DNA of 33,611 bases from Rhodospirillales bacterium (GTDB lineage Bacteria; Pseudomonadota; Alphaproteobacteria; Reyranellales; Reyranellaceae): positions 1 to 33,611 of the forward strand of contig CANIRG010000013.1 in the NCBI GenBank assembly GCA_947469635.1, given 5' to 3'. The notes under the pieces are model-generated. The model was not told the origin of the DNA. It saw only the letters and a program-made list of their open reading frames with translations, and searched no databases. Within the stretch, counting starts at the first letter, position 1; each line of letters begins with the position of its first letter. The position numbers and the translations under genes were made by a program. Below, one piece after another: positions 33,559 to 33,611 of this stretch.

Positions 33559-33611
33559 GCTGTGGGCGGGTGTGAGTGGCGCCGTTGGGTGATCCTCGAA
33601 TCGGCATGGCA

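Overview
This window looks like the chromosome of a GC-rich alphaproteobacterium. That is inferred from base composition, the house-keeping genes and the class of mobile DNA; the species cannot be told from the sequence. An integrated mobile island begins near 8.3 kb and runs past the right edge.

Region 1 (1-8252) is core DNA of sugar-nucleotide and surface-glycan type: the 3' part of a UDP-glucuronate decarboxylase, an extended-SDR epimerase resembling GDP-mannose 3,5-epimerase, and a tightly overlapping four-gene run (family 2 glycosyltransferase, NodU/CmcH carbamoyltransferase, then the [2Fe-2S] and molybdopterin subunits of an IorAB-type molybdenum hydroxylase). A UDP-glucose 4-epimerase lies opposite. 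A GC-rich palindromic unit sits in both convergent gaps.

Region 2 (8266-14460) is the island entrance and its replication module. It starts with only the 3' half of a tRNA-Thr(UGU) gene, interpreted as an attachment site, followed by a P4-type tyrosine integrase. Then come two small DNA-binding proteins (one AlpA-like), a primase-VapE helicase, ten short GTCAC/GTGAC repeats that look like iterons, a phage-type small protein and a 34-codon ORF.

Region 3 (14455-32878) is the most interesting part: a 17-kb run of six genes packed head to tail, plus a seventh gene about 170 bp further on, bounded at both ends by the same 19-bp sequence (one mismatch) with an internal dyad. The genes encode an AIPR/DGQHR-like protein, an unknown highly acidic protein, a DrmD/RapA-like SNF2 helicase, a PLD-nuclease/SNF2-helicase fusion, an Eco57I/PglX-class adenine-N6 methyltransferase with its target-recognition region, a RecD-like helicase fused to a PD-(D/E)XK nuclease, and a stand-alone PLD nuclease. 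A consensus sigma-70-like promoter and a hairpin covering the first ribosome-binding site precede it. The parts recall DISARM class 1, BREX/Pgl and type ISP restriction, but the defining DrmA/DrmB or PglZ/BrxC genes are absent. I infer a methylation-based anti-phage or anti-plasmid system of an arrangement I cannot match to a named type.

Region 4 (32879-33611) is transposon debris: a degenerate IS21-type IstA C-terminus and four 23-bp tandem repeats like IS21 terminal repeats. The right end of the island, with the predicted intact tRNA-Thr, is not in the window.
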